NCBI GenBank assembly: GCA_001797465.1
Contig: MGPQ01000005.1
Span: 159,032-210,481 of the forward strand
Direction: 5' to 3'
DNA from: Deltaproteobacteria bacterium GWB2_55_19
GTDB lineage: Bacteria; Desulfobacterota; GWC2-55-46
DNA length: 51,450 nucleotides
Shown here: positions 49,156-51,450 of the stretch, piece after piece
Position numbering within the stretch: position 1 is the first letter of the stretch
Layout of the letters: the number at the start of each line of letters is the position of its first letter
Translations under genes and position numbers: made by a program
The notes under the pieces: generated by a model
What the model saw: the letters and a program-made list of their open reading frames with translations, nothing else
Database searches by the model: none
What the model was told of the DNA's origin: nothing

Positions 49156-49785
49156 CTACTTCTTTCTCGCCTTTTTTATCACGACCAGCCCGTTTATCGC
49201 CCCTGGCACGGCACCGCTCACCAGGAGGACGTTCTCCTCCGCGCGCACGCCTACGACCTTGAGGTTCTGCACGGTGATCTTGGCCGCGCCCATGTGCCCG
49301 GCCATCCTCATGCCCTTGTAGACCCTCGAGGGGTCAGAGCTCGACCCGATGGACCCCGGGGCCCTGTTGTGCATGGAGCCGTGGGACTCGCCGCCGCCGC
49401 TGAAGTGGTGCCTCCTCATCGAGCCCATGAAACCTTTGCCCTTTGAGGTGCCGGATACGTCGATGAAGTCGCCGATCTTGAAGACGTCGCCGCAGTTCAA
49501 GGCCTGCCCCGGCTTGTAGTCGTCGAGCTTGTCGCCCTTCAATTCCATGAGCTTGTAGAGGCATGGCGTTCCCGCCTTCTTGAAGTGCCCCTTCATGGCC
49601 TTATTGACCCGTGACTCTTTCTTCTCGAGAATGCCGATCTGGAGCGCCTCATAGCCGTCGGCCGCCTTCGTCTTCCTCTGGACGACGAAGTTGCCGGCCT
49701 GTATGACGGTTACGGGGACCATCGCCCCGGTCTCCGAGTAGATGTGTGTCATCCCTAATTTTTTTCCAAGCACGCCTTCTATCAT
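49156..49785 (-). CDS. rplC: 50S ribosomal protein L3
   Basis: 209 residues: MIEGVLGKKLGMTHIYSETGAMVPVTVIQAG at the start, the W-finger/Gln-methylation region GSMRRHHFSGGGESHGSMHNRAPGSIGSSSDPSRVYKGMRMAGHMG. Reaches the peptidyl-transferase centre. Confidence 0.98.
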   Translation of the reverse strand: MIEGVLGKKLGMTHIYSETGAMVPVTVIQAGNFVVQRKTKAADGYEALQIGILEKKESRVNKAMKGHFKKAGTPCLYKLMELKGDKLDDYKPGQALNCGDVFKIGDFIDVSGTSKGKGFMGSMRRHHFSGGGESHGSMHNRAPGSIGSSSDPSRVYKGMRMAGHMGAAKITVQNLKVVGVRAEENVLLVSGAVPGAINGLVVIKKARKK

Positions 49786-49857
49786 AATCCCAACCTTTTG
49801 AGCGCCGCCTCTAAAACACGCGGACGCCGCTATTTTAGCTTAGAGTTTACGCGGCCC

Positions 49858-50169
49858 TCAGTCGAGCTTTATCTCGACGTCCACGCCAGCAGGCAGATCC
49901 AGCTTCATCAGCGCGTCGACCGTGCCCTGCGACGGCTCCATTATGTCCATGAGCCTCTTGTGGGTCCTGATCTCGAACTGCTCACGGCTCTTCTTGTCCA
50001 CGTGCGGGGAACGCAACACGCAGAACTTGTTTATCCTCGTGGGCAGCGGGATCGGCCCCTTTATCCGGGCGCCTGTCCTCTTGGCCGTGTCGACTATCTC
50101 CTTTACGGATTTGTCGAGTAGCCTGTGGTCGAAAGCCTTAAGCCTTATCCTGATCTTCTGATTGTCCAC
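49858..50169 (-). CDS. rpsJ: 30S ribosomal protein S10
   Basis: 103 residues: [68 protein letters not shown]. Also NusE, the antitermination partner of NusB. Start GTG at 50169 preceded by GGAG. First gene of the S10 block after tuf. Confidence 0.98.
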   Translation of the reverse strand: MDNQKIRIRLKAFDHRLLDKSVKEIVDTAKRTGARIKGPIPLPTRINKFCVLRSPHVDKKSREQFEIRTHKRLMDIMEPSQGTVDALMKLDLPAGVDVEIKLD

Positions 50170-50250
50170 CCTATGACTCCTCGGATCTTTTAGCGACTGT
50201 TCTTTAATATCAAACCCTGAAAAGCCCGTGCCACATCCGGCCCGTAGCCG

Positions 50251-51450
<1,200 letters not shown>

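Overview
The window (51,450 bp, GC-rich, genes densely packed) looks like chromosome from a Gram-negative, respiring bacterium. It has signal peptides, an outer-membrane barrel, a lipoprotein, membrane-bound nitrate reductase, the non-mevalonate isoprenoid enzyme IspG and a single long str/S10/spc/alpha ribosomal array with secY-adk-map-infA-rpmJ in the order usual outside the gammaproteobacteria. The protein styles (EF-Tu, NarGHJI, the hemerythrin/DUF neighbours) recall the former Deltaproteobacteria or Nitrospirota, but I cannot fix the phylum by eye.

Layout. (1) 1-3674, plus strand: the 3' part of an RND/MMPL-type exporter, a LolA-like periplasmic protein and an outer-membrane beta-barrel, read as one export cassette. 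(2) 3675-4431: a gene-free, AT-richer stretch with short direct and inverted repeats. It ends in the 3' half of a tRNA-Ala(GGC), from the anticodon loop to CCA, and a strong terminator. This looks like the distal attachment-site scar of an integrated element whose body lies to the left, so the export cassette may be part of that element. (3) 4432-9611: a small zinc-ribbon protein, a NosD-like beta-helix protein with a C-terminal anchor, a 4-TM protein and a GT-C glycosyltransferase on plus, convergent with a membrane-TPR protein on minus. (4) 9861-24487: the nitrate-respiration region. On minus, reading right to left: a monoheme membrane-anchored cytochrome c, narG, narH, narJ, narI, a NarK with an extra domain, a Cys-rich DUF2769-type protein, a DUF2299-type protein and a hemerythrin-like protein. 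Divergently on plus lie a second NarK and a UspA protein. The roughly 1.6 kb between the divergent halves carries several clean dyads. (5) 24675-33416: housekeeping genes: an ABC-F ATPase, HIT and rhodanese proteins, ispG, pabB-pabC, a GAF-GGDEF diguanylate cyclase with a BamE-like lipoprotein, and HU. (6) 33608-51450, minus strand: rplQ back to tuf, an unbroken ribosomal superoperon including rpmD and rpmJ, which are easy to miss because they are short.

How the parts work together: NarK imports nitrate and exports nitrite; NarGHI reduces nitrate on the cytoplasmic side with electrons taken at NarI (NarJ assembles the enzyme); the anchored cytochrome c is placed to exchange electrons on the periplasmic side. 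The neighbouring di-iron and Cys-rich proteins plausibly deal with reactive nitrogen or oxygen species (inference).

The most unusual items: a roughly 100-residue periplasmic insert of repeated beta-hairpin-like units in the first NarK; two copies of TGTTAC-N6-GTAACA upstream of the second NarK; an FNR-like box overlapping a perfect TATCTATG-N6-CATAGATA dyad before the nar operon; genes that look leaderless (the GGDEF gene, pabB); a structured intergenic repeat present in two copies behind gene 3' ends; a four-cysteine insert in EF-Tu; and heavy use of TTG start codons in the ribosomal array. I found no CRISPR array, rRNA, complete tRNA, transposase or integrase.
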